NCBI GenBank assembly: GCA_029891385.1
Contig: CM057228.1
Coordinates: 60,829,783-60,893,782 of the forward strand
Length of the DNA stretch: 64,000 nt
Origin: Erythroxylum novogranatense
Lineage: Eukaryota; Streptophyta; Magnoliopsida; Malpighiales; Erythroxylaceae
Direction: 5' to 3'
The notes below the pieces were generated by a model. It ran no database searches and had not been told where the DNA came from. It saw only the letters and a program-made list of their open reading frames with translations. Below, piece by piece: positions 36,961 through 48,805 of this stretch; position 1 is the stretch's first letter, and every line of letters starts with the position of its first letter. The position numbers and the translations under genes were made by a program.

Positions 36961-38375
36961 TGAACATATCGGATTTATTTGGTCATAACTTTTCTGTTCG
37001 ACATCCGATTGAGTTGATTCTTGAAGCGTTGGATTCCTAAGACAATGAATTTCATTTTATGAGATATTTGTGAATTGTTGAGATTAAATTAAGGGTGATT
37101 AATTTAATCAAAGTGAGTTAGAGAATTTTCTGAACATGGTTCGGTATTTTGAGAAATTTGGGATCTGTGGTGATCCGATTGAAGTGATTCTTGAGGCAAA
37201 ATAAAATTAAGACATGGGGCTACAAGTCATATGAAGAAATGAAATTTCAATTTTGCCCCTAAGACCTTCAATTTATGAATGGAAGTTCGGATTAGTGAGC
37301 AGTTTTTGGATTAGAAACATCTGAAAGTATTTTGATTATAACTTTTGCTATAGACATCCAATTAAGGTGATTCTTAATTTGGATTAAACTAGAGAAATAG
37401 AACTACAATTGTTATGAAGAAGTCGAGTTTCAATTTGGTCTTTAAGAAGGTCGATTTTCGAATGGAAATAATGTGCTGGAGAAATAAGTTAGCATGAGAC
37501 ATATCCGAAATGTTTTGAGCATAACTTTTGATGTAATGCTCCAAATTGGATGATTCTTGAGGCATTATGAAATTAAGATAATGAGGAACAATTCTATAAA
37601 AGGAAGTTTTGACTAATTTCTTCAATTGGATGGTGAAAATAATGTCCTAAAGTAAGCTCAAATGAAAATGAATTCAGGGGTAGTTTTGGAAGTCCACTTA
37701 AGAGTTAAGAGTTTAGGCTTAAGGGGAAGGGCAAATTGGTCAATTGTCTTCCATTTTAATGACTTGGCACTTTAAAAAGAGGGAGCTGTCGTTTTGGGCA
37801 AGAGGAAGCACGAATTTGAGAGAGAAAAGAAAAGAGAATGAGAGAGAAAGGGAAAATCGGCAATGGAGAAGAAGAAGAAGAGGGAAAGGATGGCTAGGGT
37901 TTCGATTTTATGGGCTTTCAAGAGTGATTTTTTGTTGCTTCTAAAGGAAAAAGATGGGTGAAGTCAAGAGCTTCCTAAGGAACAAGGAGAAATTCGAAAA
38001 TGAGGAAGATGAAGGTAAGAGATGAGTTTTTATCCTTGAGTTTTTAGTGAGTTTTTGGTTTGGATAGTTTAAGGTTGATATGGGTTTGTGGAATATGAGG
38101 TTAATTTTGATGATTGCTTAGTATTATGGGTTTAATTTTGGATGATTAATAATTAGAGTTTATGCCCAATTGTATGATTTGGAGATTTTGGAAGTTCTTG
38201 ATTTAGATGTCTTGATATGAGTATGAGTTTGTGATTTATGTAAGCAATTTTGAGAATTATGATTTTTATAAGGTTGAATTTGGGTTAATTTGATTTAGGG
38301 AAATTTGAGATTGGGAGAAAGAAGAAAGGCTTTGGAGAATTGAAGCTCTAATCAAGCACCAAGCATGGATATGAG

Positions 38376-39212
38376 GTGGGTTTCATGTTTATAGTTGAAT
38401 AATAAGTCACTAAAGATTTTCCCAAATTGAGAAAATAAAGTGATTTCAAGTATTTTGAAATTGTGCATATATTGTTTTCAAATGATTTAAAGAATTGGTT
38501 TATATGTGTTCATATACTCCATGAATTGGATTTGAATGGCTATGAGCATGCAAAAATGCATTGTGACGTGTTATGTTATGTTATGTTATGCATTGAGAAA
38601 TATATGACACTTTGATGAGAATTGAATTGTGATGAGATTATGCTATGTATTTGAGCATGGCATTGTGATTTATTGGAAAGAAGAAAAAGAATATGAAAAG
38701 CATGAAAACATTTCATTTCAATGAAATGAGTTTGATCATTGTTTATGTGCTTTGTTTGGGCGAGAGAGGAACCGTTTCGTAAGTCACGTGCACGTTGACA
38801 AAAGCCTTCTCCCGACTGGCCGCTTGTGCCACACGAGATCTAAAAATAGACTCATTTCGTTCACGGAGTAAACTTCGGTTTCTCTGTTTTGTTCACGAAA
38901 CCCCTCGAGCCAATTGATTGTGCATTCGCATATTAATGTGCTAAGCTATGCTTTGGATTGAATTGCATTCAAATATGTGTTATGAGATGATGTATTGCAT
39001 TATGAAATTGTGATTTTTGAACAAGTTGATACATTTATGTTTTGTGAATATGGAATTGAATACATGATGAAAATTTGAGAAACGAGCATTTTATGGATTT
39101 TCAACAAAAAATTTCTATGTCAGTAAACTTTTGAACGGTTTTGCTTATGATTGATTATAAACCTGTTACCCATGGGCTTTTTAAAGCTCACCCCCTTCAT
39201 TCCCATCCACAG
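38376..39212 (+). other. Candidate leader intron of LTR E, hairpin 39174-39189
   Basis: The donor is GATATGAG/GTGGGT at 38376 and the acceptor CATTCCCATCCACAG ends at 39212, giving 837 bases. Hairpin GGGCTTTTTAAAGCTC has a seven-pair stem with one G-U pair and ends 23 bases before the acceptor. An upstream donor-like GAAG/GTAAGA is at 38015. Confidence 0.5.
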
Positions 39213-40220
39213 GTGGTGAGAAGAAGATCGAGTGAAAGAAAATGAGAGATTTTGTTTGTATGAGTTCTTATTGAACTATTGTTAAGTTTAGATGTTGTTG
39301 AGAAATTGAGAATTATTGTGCATTGTGTACTTTGGGTTATGAACATTGGTAATTGTATATGGCTTGGAATGCCATTAGTGTAATGTAAGCATTTAGTTCA
39401 TGATGTATTTGGATTGTGAAATTGTATAAGAACTTGTGTATGGTTATGATATATGAGAATGATTGGGTTGTATAAGGAATTGATTTATAAAGTTGAGTAT
39501 GAATTGTATTGCATTATGAGATTTGTGTACTGAATTTGAGGATTGTGTGTTTGAGTTGGTTTATAGAAGTGAATTTAAATGATTTTGCAGGTTTTGGGTT
39601 TAATGAAATGCAGCCGTTATGCTGCCGGATTTTTGTATGGTAGTATATGGATTAGTGTGAGATTGTTATGGTAATATATAAGATTATGATGAATAAATAG
39701 AATCAAGTAAGAGGGATTTTGTTTAGAATGAATTTCCAAAAAGGGAAATGATATTGTTTTGATTAGTATGAGCTTTGAATAAAGATGAATAAGAAGAGAA
39801 GGAATGAAAAATAAGAAAAAGAAAAATTTACATGGAATCAGATAGATTAAGTTTAAGGTATCCAATGCGACCACTTCGACGCTTTTCTAAGATATTGGTG
39901 CGGATGTCAGAATTTGTGTTTCAATTCGATTGGATCGTTTGTTTGGTTTGTCTTCGAGCCAATGCGATTTGACCTTATTTGTATGCTTTGCTTCCAAGTT
40001 AGCTTTCGATTTGCTATTGATTTGTTTTGATTCACTTCGATCTATGATCCGTTCATTTCGCTTTGTGATCAATCGTCTTATTTGTTCCGTTGCTTTGATC
40101 CAATTCGCTTTCGATTCGTAATTGAATTGCTTCGATTTGTTCGTTCCACCTCTTTGTTATCCGTCTTTCATTTCATTTTTCGGTTGGGGTCCAGTCTTCG
40201 GGATCGGGTCCCGACATTTG

Positions 40221-40232
40221 TGGTATCAGAGC
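40221..40232 (+). other. Primer binding site of element E
   Basis: TGGTATCAGAGC lies four bases after LTR end CCGACA. It shows that 20524-40216 is a 5' LTR rather than a simple solo LTR. Confidence 0.85.
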
Positions 40233-40279
40233 ATAGAGTGAAAGTGTTAAGTTTAAGTAGTTGGGTTTCGGACCCAACA
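40233..40279 (+). mobile_element. Collapsed internal/3' LTR remnant of E
   Basis: About 47 bases follow the PBS and end TTTCGGACCCAACA, which resembles an LTR terminus. The next bases are ACAAA, differing in one position from GCAAA before the left end of E. The likeliest reading is deletion of nearly the whole internal region and most of the 3' LTR. Confidence 0.4.
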
Positions 40280-40571
40280 ACAAAGGTATGGTCATTTGCT
40301 TTGACAAGGTTATTATGGTCTAAATGATTCTCTTTCCCAGTTGTTTAGGTACGAGCAAAGGCTCATTGGGGCAAAAAAAAGGTTAGATAAGGTAATGCTT
40401 CTAGAGGATGGCACAATCCTTTTCAAATTCCCAAATGAAACCAATTTAGTTGAGATTGTGGAATAAAGGCCCAAGAATATTGGTGATTAGCCTTTATTTA
40501 TTCAACAATAGAAATCAATATGGCTTTAGATTGAAGTACAATTGATGTGTTACAGATGTGGGTACATTTTC
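40280..40571 (+). pseudogene. LINE ORF1 fragment (RNA-binding region to first zinc knuckle)
   Basis: Plus-strand translation gives TRLLWSK, a stop, FSFPVV, a stop, VRAKAHWG (as in the L.Gkll..k....v..il..aW region), then LEDGTILFKFPNETNLVEIVE and PLFIQQ (matching the flF.F.....+vl..pW.....ll.l..W fold), and CYRCGYI, the start of a CCHC knuckle. LTR F interrupts it there. This is the order of plant L1 ORF1 proteins. The strand is opposite to the ORF2 pieces to the left. Several stops make it a pseudogene. Confidence 0.7.
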
Positions 40572-40996
40572 TATAACACCCCACTCCTGCAAAACCTGAA
40601 CCCGATATCAATGGGTGATATCCAGGTCCGTGCCTCGCGAGGGTAACGTGCTAGGTCATTTAGCCAGTCAAAAACTCAGTATAATTTTTTTTTCCAAATA
40701 TGCAAAAATCAAAAATTAATTTGAACCCGCTTTATTTCATTCATAAACATTTCCAATTACACAACTCATCAAAAATTCACTAATCATTTGGGGCCCATTA
40801 TAAATACAAAACACTTAGACATAATGTCTTTACATTACAACGAAAACACATTTCTACAATCATTTCCGGATTTAAAAATTTATACAAAAAATAGGAAAAT
40901 ACAATTACAGAGGCCAACTGATCCCGACCTCTATCTCTTACTTGCATGTCGTAGTAAGTATACTCCTATTTGTTTAACGGGGTATTCTTCTGATTC

Positions 40997-41721
40997 CTAA
41001 AAAATATTTGTAAATTTTCGGTGAGTTTTGTGAACTCAATGAGTGACCATCATCAATGGCTCACCTAGTCAAATAACAAATAATCACATTCACAACATTT
41101 CACACTTCACATTCAATAGATATAAGCACTCATATTATGCATATGCAGTGCATATGAGACCCACTTTCTATTTGTTATTTTATTGTGACCGAGTGCCTAA
41201 ACTGTCCCATGTAGGGCTCATTAATAACTGTCCCTTATCTGCTTAGGAAATACAGGGCTCATTAAACGTTGAGCTTGAGGCTCTGATTCACTCTTGAGCT
41301 TGAAACTCATTTTCACTCGTTGAGCTTTAAGCTCTGATCATTGGCTACTTTAGTCACAACTGCCATTATATTTCATGCATTCATGCAATGGAATGCATCA
41401 ATCACATTTACATGTTCCCATTCAATCTCATTCCCATATCATAGGAGCTTAGTCCGACATTCAACATTAAGTTGAGAATCACACTTTCACTTACATGCAA
41501 ATGCACATTCAGAACACATTTAACAATCACATTAAGTACACTTAGTTCTTCTCATTCACATACAAGCAGTACTTAAATATCTCAACCAAATGTCACAATC
41601 ATCGGACCTCCTGTCCGGAAACCAACACAATCAAACACAATCATATAGACATTTAGTAGTCAATCTATACAAAATTTAAAACAAAACAATTAATTAAATG
41701 AGACCATCTATGTTTACTCAC
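40997..41721 (-). other. Candidate leader intron of LTR F, hairpin 41023-41037
   Basis: On the minus strand the donor is GATACT/GTGAGTAAAC at 41721 and the acceptor AAATATTTTTTAG at 40997, giving 725 bases. The hairpin GAGTTTTGTGAACTC has a 5-base loop. The downstream block with GGTCGGGATCAGTTGG is shared with B and C. Confidence 0.5.
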
Positions 41722-42513
41722 AGTATCCTCCAGTTTAGCATTAGCTTCCATGATCTAGAAATGTCTTGATGGAAACGTTCTATCCTATGTCATCATTATG
41801 CAAAGCACATATTGCACACACATTATTAATTGCACAATCACATAAACATTCAGTTTTTTGCACATGAATATGTGTAATGTATAATGCATGTTTAATGACA
41901 ATCCCAGGTATCTTTCCTTTAATTTCATCACAAAATCATTCTTATGTCAAAACTCATCTAAGGATAATTTATACTTAGGTTTATGCTTCGCTAAAACCAT
42001 TAAAATCTCTATTCCTTTCTTATTGACCCACTTCAGATTTTTTTTCCAAGTCACACTTTCGGGTCTACTGTTTAGATTCAATTAGAAAGTGAAATTGATG
42101 TAATTTGGTCAATCTCTCTTCTAGAAAAGTGTTTCTCTATGTGTTATCTTTTTATTGACACCAAAATCACTCAATTTGATTTAGTAATCTGGAAGATATA
42201 CCTCAAACATTATCGGGTTATTCACATTCCAAAGTAGTGTACTATGCGCTACTTCCATCCAGAAATTAAACCTCTTAAAGACTGAATTACAATTCTACTT
42301 CTTCATATGATTTGTATCCCTATTTCTATAGTTTACTCCAAATCAAAAATCATCTTATTTGTAATTCCACAGATAAAGATATCATCAAAATACTGGAACA
42401 TGTTTAGCAAAATATCCAGTTCATGCACTTCAAAAATCAAGTCATTTGGAGGTCTATAGAAGAAGTTATGATCAAAACACTATCAGATGTTCATCACCCC
42501 TAAAACCTTCAAA

Positions 42514-42706
42514 GTCGCTATCGTGCAAATGTCGTGCAAAAGCATGATAGTGACTTTGGGGAGTTTAAGCAAATGTCGCTATCGTGCATTTTGCACGACG
42601 GTGCTTTTTGGCTAACCCTTAAAGTTGCTATCGTGCTTTTGCACGACGATGCTTTTTGGCTACCCCTCAAAGTCGCTGTCGTGCTTTTGCACGACGGTGT
42701 TTTTTT
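42514..42706. repeat. Palindromic island of LTR F (CGTGCTTTTGCACG hairpins)
   Basis: GTCGCTATCGTGC is repeated, and three hairpins TCGTGC-(A)TTTT-GCACGA are separated by GGTGCTTTTTGGCTA. The spacing of the hairpin units is about 60 bases. Outside the island the LTR is AT-rich and ordinary. Confidence 0.88.
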
Positions 42707-44093
42707 ATATTTCTTCTTCTTCACCGATATCTCAAATTTAAAATTTCATAACTTTTGATCCTGAACTAAAAAATTTTCAAACTTTATATCATTGGAAAGA
42801 TAAAAGAAAGATATACAATTTATTTGAAGACCTTAAAACCAAATTTGCTTCTATAAGGGTCAAAATTTCAGAAAATTGAAGTTGTCCCGAAAGTCCTTCC
42901 TAAACAACATCACAAACTTATAAAACTCATCTCTCTCTACTCCAATGTCCAAAAATTCCATACTTTATATCAATGAAAATTTTAAAGAAAGCTCTACAAC
43001 TTATATGAAGACAACTTTGTCAAAAACTCCCTATATTAGTACAAAAAGCTCATGGAAGTTTTAGATGAAAATATTTTTAACTCTTTATTTACAACATTCA
43101 ATTCCTCATGCTTAATCTATCATTTCTAGTTCAATGCCCATCATTTATCCATTATTCTAACTCCCTCTCAACTCAACATCATCCATAACCAATTATAGCC
43201 CATGATTGATCATAAACACTAATAACAGAACATACACATATATATATATGCATTCATCATCAATTTTCTGCACATATTCAACTTCGTTTCCGCTTTCATT
43301 TCACTTCTAACTATCACCTAGATCCTTCATATTTCAAGACACCAAATTAATCCCTCTCTTTAGATTTAGAATCATTTTACATCATCACAAAAACACCCAA
43401 ATAGATTCACATCAATTCATCAAGAAAATTGAACCAGAATCCATCATGTTTCCAGTTTTTCTGCACTTTTTCCTACACCTAGTACTCAACTTCAAATAAA
43501 AATTAAAAACTCTCAATGATAGAATTTGAATTCGATATCTTCATAAAAAATGTAGATCTATGTCTCTAATTTAATCCAAATAAAATATCATATCATTTGG
43601 ATAACTACAGAACAAGTTATGGCTAAACAACTGAAGCATATTTAGTGAAAAAAATCGCAGCTAATTGTTCTCTAGCACACTTTATACACCATTCACTCAC
43701 TTAATCCAACACTATGTCATTTCCTAATCTATTATCCATCAAAACACAAGCAAGAAAAGAATCTATCCCCATTTCTCATGCACGCTTTATCACATACCCA
43801 TCCTCAATTTATGAACATTTAACTCCTAACTATGATCAAACGTGCTCCATTCATCATAGCCATGAAGAGGAATAGGTTACTTACATGATTTAGCTTCAAA
43901 GCTCCCTCAAGTCACCAAAAAACCCTAGCTCCTCCACATACATGATCTTCACCTTCTTGAAGTGGAATAGGTTGGGTCTTTTAGCAACAAGAAGAGGGAG
44001 GCAATGAATCTTGAAGAAGCAAGGTGAAAGAGTTGAACTAAAGTCAATATGATGAGAATGGGAGTGAATGTCATGGGTGAAGGATAGGAATGG

Positions 44094-45649
44094 TGTTGGA
44101 ACCCCTCCCCGGTGAGTCGTGGGTCTGACGTCCTGCGTGACTGATCGCGGCTCTATCGATTCGACCTTACGATCGATCCTTGGAAACCGGTCAAATAAAA
44201 TAAATTCCAAGACTGCAGTATAGGATGCAACCTCAGGTCGTCTCACTTAATTGGAACCAATATAAAAATGGTCTAATCTAGCCTAATTGTCAAAAATTGC
44301 AATGAAGTTGATAAAATGGGGGTTTGGTCTTTTGGTCTAAACCAGTAAAGCAATCAAAATTAAACAAAAAGTGTAAAGAATGTTTTTGGTATTTTTCAAA
44401 TAATGCAATAAACACACAATCAGATAAAATCAAATTGATAAAATCCTCTTGAAAATGAGGCTCAGGCTATCACAGTTAAAAATTGATTTTCAGGGATACA
44501 ATCCACTAAGTTTAAGAAGAACAAACCTACAGGACTCTTTAGGTCCAAAGATTTAATCAATGAACTCCATTGTTTAAATCTTTGTTAAAAACCTTAGTGT
44601 GAAAATTAGACAAGCAAATGCAATTGGTCGATTGAATAAAACACAATAATCTCAATCAAACACAACTAGGCAGATTAAAATCGTAGATGCAAAATCCAAT
44701 GACATATATGAAACTTCATATATTAAGCACAAAAGTTCTACATAATACTCGTCCAAATTTCAAAATAGTGTTCAACACATGATTAAACTATAACCATGCT
44801 AATCTAGCTACACCGATGCAATCTCTAACTCAGACATTACACAGATATAACTAAACTTTCAACACTAAATGATTACTCCCCTTCGAAGCTCTGTAAACTC
44901 AAGCCATTGCTACATCTTCAAGAGGACGGACGGTTTAGCTACGCATGTCTCCGGTCGATCCCTCGGATGCTGGAGAATGAACGAGACTCATGTTGCAGAA
45001 GATGCTAACGGTGATGATGATGAATGTGATGATAGTGATGGACGACGATGAGAATGTGAAGGTCTTCTGCTCCAGAGTCTGCGTTCCAAGCCGTCTCTCT
45101 CGTTCAGTATCTTTTAAATCATATTGTCTCTCGTGTGTTCGTCTCTCTCTTCGCATGCCCGTAACCTAAAATGGAAGCTCTTATATGATGGGTCACGGGC
45201 TCGGGTTGTAACAATGAGTCGACTTTCCATAAGCAATTGGGTATCCAACATGCGTCGCGACGAATAAGATAAATGAATTAAATTCGTCGCGACGTGTGCA
45301 CTCGTCTGCATCGTCATGCGCCGCGACGTGTGGAAGTGTGTTCGCCGCGACGTGTGAGACGCCATACGTCGCGACGTGCGGACAGACCTTGACTGTTGAC
45401 TTCCTGACGTTGACTCCTTTGTTCCTGAAATTAAATAACAACAAAAACAACAATTTGTAGTATCAATTGTCCCAATAAAAATTATGGAAAAATAAGTATC
45501 AAATCATGACAATTTACTGACAAATTGGGAGTTGAAAGAACTCAGCATGAGGAACCAATTTAAGCACAAAAATCATCAATAAGGAGTCCACACATGCATA
45601 AGTAGCTATGAAAATGCAGCCAATTTATAATATAAACTTGGCTCAATCA
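44094..45649 (-). mobile_element. 3' LTR of Ty3/gypsy element G, 1.56 kb
   Basis: It begins TGTTGGAACCCC and ends GGCTCAATCA, directly next to a polypurine tract on the minus strand. The element therefore runs right to left. The five bases before it are AATGG; the partner lies outside the window. It contains CGTCGCGACG words at 45253, 45285 and 45367. Its sequence is unrelated to the giant LTRs. Confidence 0.78.
45253..45385. repeat. CGTCGCGACG island in LTR G
   Basis: Three exact copies of the palindrome at 45253-45262, 45285-45294 and 45367-45376, plus CCGCGACG variants at about 45330 and 45350. It is the same word as in LTR C although the two elements are of different lineages. Confidence 0.88.
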
Positions 45650-45650
45650 A

Positions 45651-45666
45651 ATTCCCCCACACTTAG
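45651..45666 (-). other. Polypurine tract of G
   Basis: The minus strand reads CTAAGTGTGGGGGAAT just before the LTR start TGATTGAGCC. The AAGTGTGGGGG form is common at this place in Athila/Tat-group elements. Confidence 0.75.
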
Positions 45667-47204
45667 ACCTTTGTACTCTTGGACAAAGTTTACAAGAGTC
45701 AAAAAGAATACAAGAGGAAAAGAAAATAACACCCATACTCAAAACAATAAAATGAAATTGACTCAAGTTACTTCCTCATAATTCAACCACAGAAAATAAG
45801 AAGAAAGCTAACAGAATAAACACCAAAAGAATTCAAGTACAAGAGATTGAACAGAAGAGAAACTCTCAAAATATAGTGTTTACACTCAGCTCACTTGTGT
45901 CTAGGGTATTTTTTTCTCTCGATCTACTTAAGTCACCTCCTACCATAGGCTTGTGTCAATTCTATTTCTCCACCACAAAAACTATCATTTTGAAGATCAA
46001 GAGGACTTTGAGGGTTGTAATGTATGGAAGGTTAAATGAATGGATGAAGTAGAAGAAAGAAAATATATGAGCATATGCACTAAATGCCAACTAATGTCAT
46101 CAGTAGAATTCAAACTAAACAATTGCATAAACATAATGCAACATTATTCATTTCTTTCTTTCTCTTTTCTTCTGCTGTTGCTTTTTTTTTTGGACATTTT
46201 AGAGACATTGTCTCTTTCTGGAAACACAAAATTGCATCTTTTTTTTAAGTATTATTTTGAAATAAACAACATAACCAATGACACCATAAGGATATGAATG
46301 CAAATGCTCATAACAGGAAAGCTCAAGGGGCTAGCAATGAATAAGTGTGTAAGGGACAGTGTTTGGGAAAGGTGGTTAAAAGAAAGAACGCCTCTATCAC
46401 ATCAACAAAAATCCAGTCCATCAAGCTTCAAGTAAGAATTAAAACAAGTTCTGGAGAAAAATGAAATAAGAAGATGCACACAAAGATAGAATGAAAATGT
46501 TGGGCTCAAATATCCTTCCACAAGGGTATGATCTCTATGAACAATCTCAAGTCTTAAAAACTTAAAATGCCACTTTATTAGCATGCTTCCATCCACTTTG
46601 TATTGAAAACATTGAAAGTAAGATTTCGTCAAGTCAAGTTATCATTGAAAGGATGGGAGATGTTTTCAATAACTCAAGTATCGTTTTGAAACTAGTAAAG
46701 ACTTTGAAAACAAAAGTCACAAAAGTCCAGTGCAAGAAAAATTTGAAATGAGTGGAAGAATTAAGCACAGAATCATTCATGCATGAGTGTCGTTGTCGCG
46801 ACGTATAAAGGGTAACGTCGCGACGTATGGTCGAATTGAAAAATGCTTCGCCGCGACGTATGGACACTCGTCACGACGAAGGAATGCAGAATGACAGAAA
46901 ATGCACCAAGTTATCAGCAGAACGCACCAATTGCCACAATGCATATGTCCTCAATGAAACACAATAGCAACAGGCATGCAATGTGAAAAATAATAGGGAG
47001 ACAACTCCCCCACACTTGAATCACACATTGTCCTCAATGAAGATGGAAAAGAAGCATAAATTCCCAGAAGCTCATGAAGGGGAATAAAGGGTGATAGGAA
47101 AAACGAAAAGAAAACAAGGAAGCTATCTATCTAAGAGCTACACAAAGTAAGTGCAAAACACAAAAAGTAAAGAAACAAGCAAAGGAGACGGGAAAACTTG
47201 ATAT
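45667..47204 (-). other. Non-coding region of G between pol and 3' LTR
   Basis: This 1.5 kb has no convincing frame. Athila/Tat elements often carry an env-like gene or long spacer here, but none is recognisable. A second PPT-like tract (minus strand AAGTGTGGGGGAGTTG) lies at 47003-47018, near the pol end. CGTCGCGACG and variants occur at 46792-46880. Confidence 0.65.
46792..46880. repeat. CGTCGCGACG island outside the LTR of G
   Basis: TGTCGCGACG, CGTCGCGACG (46816-46825), CCGCGACG and CACGACG occur within 90 bases in an AT-rich setting. It is a second island in the same element. Confidence 0.8.
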
Positions 47205-48446
47205 TCATGGTGATTTTTGGTTCTCATAGTAGAGCTTCAAAAGATGACCGTTGACCTTGAGTCGGGTTCCAGTTGCCTCATGTAAAAGCTCTACCATACC
47301 AAAGTTGTGCACCTTTGTGACCAAGTACGGTCCCTCCCAACGAGTATTAAAAGTCCCATGTTTGAAAGTGAAACGAGCTTTGAATAACAGGACTTTATCT
47401 CCCTCTTTGAAACTCTTCCTCCGAATGATCTTGTCATGCATCAATTTGGATTTTTCTTTGTAGAGTCGTGCATGCTCATATGCCTCTAACCTTAACTCCT
47501 CAAGCTCTTGAAGTTGCAACTTCCTCTCCATGTCGGAAGATTCCAAATCCATATTGCATTGTTTGATTGCCCAATATGCTTTGTGCTCCAACTCTCTTTG
47601 GTAAATGACAAGCCTTTCCATAAATCAAGCGGTGAGGGACATACCTATTGGAGATTTATATGCAGTCCGATATGCCCAAAGTGCTTCCTCGAGGCGAAGG
47701 CTCCAATCCTTCTTGGATGGCTTTACTATTTTCTCCAAAATGTGCTTCACCTTCGTTGGAAACTTGACTTGTCCATTGGTTTCGGGTGATAGGCGGTGGA
47801 GATTTTGTGAGTGACCCCAAATTTGAAAATAAGTTGTCAATGACTCTATTACAAAAATGGGTTCCCTATCACTCACTCTGACTCTAGGTATACCAAACCG
47901 ACAAAAGATGTTGGACTTAAGAAACTTAGACACGGCTTGAGCATCATCTTTTCTAGTGGGGATGGCCTCTATCCATTTTGACACATAATCCACAGTCAAA
48001 AGAATATACACAAATCCAAAAGAAGGAGAAATGGACCCATGAAATCAATTCCCCAAACATCAAAGATTTCACAAAATAAGAGAGGTTGTTGTGGCATTTC
48101 ATGTCTTTTCCTAATCCTCCAAAGCGTTGGCATTTATCACATGACGGATAAAAATTAAATGAATCCTTAAAAGGGTAGGCCAATAGAAACCAGACTCGAG
48201 GACCTTCCTAGATGTTTTCTTGACCTTTGAAATGCCCACCACAAACCATTGAATGAGTCGAGAGTACATCATCATGTTCTTCATGAGGAACACATCTTCG
48301 ATCACTTGGTCACTTGCACATCCTCCACGTAAAAGGGCATCCCAAATGTAATGTCGAGCTTCACTTTTAAGCTTCTGAGCTTGTGCCTGAGACATAAAAG
48401 GAGGAGTCAGTCCAGATATTAGGTAGTTAACAATAAGAGCATACAA
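47205..48446 (-). pseudogene. Gypsy integrase of G (Athila/Tat type), inactivated
   Basis: Order on the minus strand: H2C2-like zinc part with SGFYWPTL and HVINANA (48120-48300), core domain with VDYVSKWIEA and SDREPIF (47640-48011), then the C-terminal part LEHKAYWAIKQCNMDL, QLQELEELRLEAYE, HDKIIRRKSF and GDKVLLF (47205-47621). Two catalytic Asp residues are recognisable, but the Glu of the DDE triad is Lys in GQVKF. The frame breaks at least twice. The C-terminal wording fits the Athila/Tat branch rather than chromoviruses. Confidence 0.88.
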
Positions 48447-48805
48447 AGGTTCTTTAACAATTGAAGCACATAGGACTGAATCAGGAAATGAATCATAGGT
48501 AAGGTCGATTTAATCCACTCCTGTGTGTCATTGGGTAGCTCGCTCGAATGATCGACCACGTGGTTCTTTGCTCCCACACGATTCTTAATCTCGATATCAA
48601 ATTCTTGGAGCAACAATGCCCACCGTATCAGTCTAGGCTTGGATTGTGGTTTCTTGAGGAGGTAGCGAACAGCTGCATGATCAGTAAAAATAGTAACATG
48701 TGAGTTCAACAGATATTGCCTAAATTTTTCTAAAGCAAAAACTACTGCAAACAGCTCTTTTTCAGTGGTTGTATAATTGATCTGAGTTGGATCCAGTGTC
48801 TTCGA
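48447..48805 (-). pseudogene. Gypsy RNase H fragment of G, cut by element H
   Basis: Minus-strand translation gives SKTLDPTQINYTTTEKELFAV, TIFTDHAAVRYLL and KPRLIRWALLLQEFDIEI, the RT-RNase H junction and RNase H of Ty3/gypsy pol. It stops at 48805, where copia LTR H begins. The rest of pol and gag should lie beyond the right edge. Confidence 0.9.

Larger units (their letters stand above)
36694..40216 (+). mobile_element. LTR E, right part to its 3' end
   Basis: It resumes LTR E after L. It carries an island of GTGTGAATTTCACAC-type words at 36694-36960, the reverse complement of the conserved U3 and leader blocks seen in A, M and L, a GA-rich leader near 37810-37990 and the terminal region ending GGGTCCCGACA, next to a PBS. 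With 20524-21253 the LTR is about 4.25 kb. A 32-codon frame from 37865 lies in the leader and is probably not a gene. Confidence 0.82.
40572..44093 (-). mobile_element. LTR F, left portion, related to C and A
   Basis: It begins TATAACACCCCACTCC, an LTR start with TG changed to TA, and runs collinear with C at first (GATATCCAGGTCCGTGCC against GATATCCGGGTCCGTGCC). Its middle (42120-43650) resembles the sub-repeat region of A, so F joins features of both subfamilies. G interrupts it at 44093; the remainder, and any target-site copy, lie outside the window. No coding sequence. Confidence 0.75.

Noticed and set aside
37865..37963. 32-codon frame MEKKKKRERMARV in the leader of LTR E
   Set aside because: Low complexity start, short, and not preserved in the matching region of A, M or L.
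46998..47018. Second PPT-like tract in G as the true LTR border
   Set aside because: No LTR terminus follows it, whereas the tract at 45651 directly adjoins one; it is probably a duplicated or older tract.
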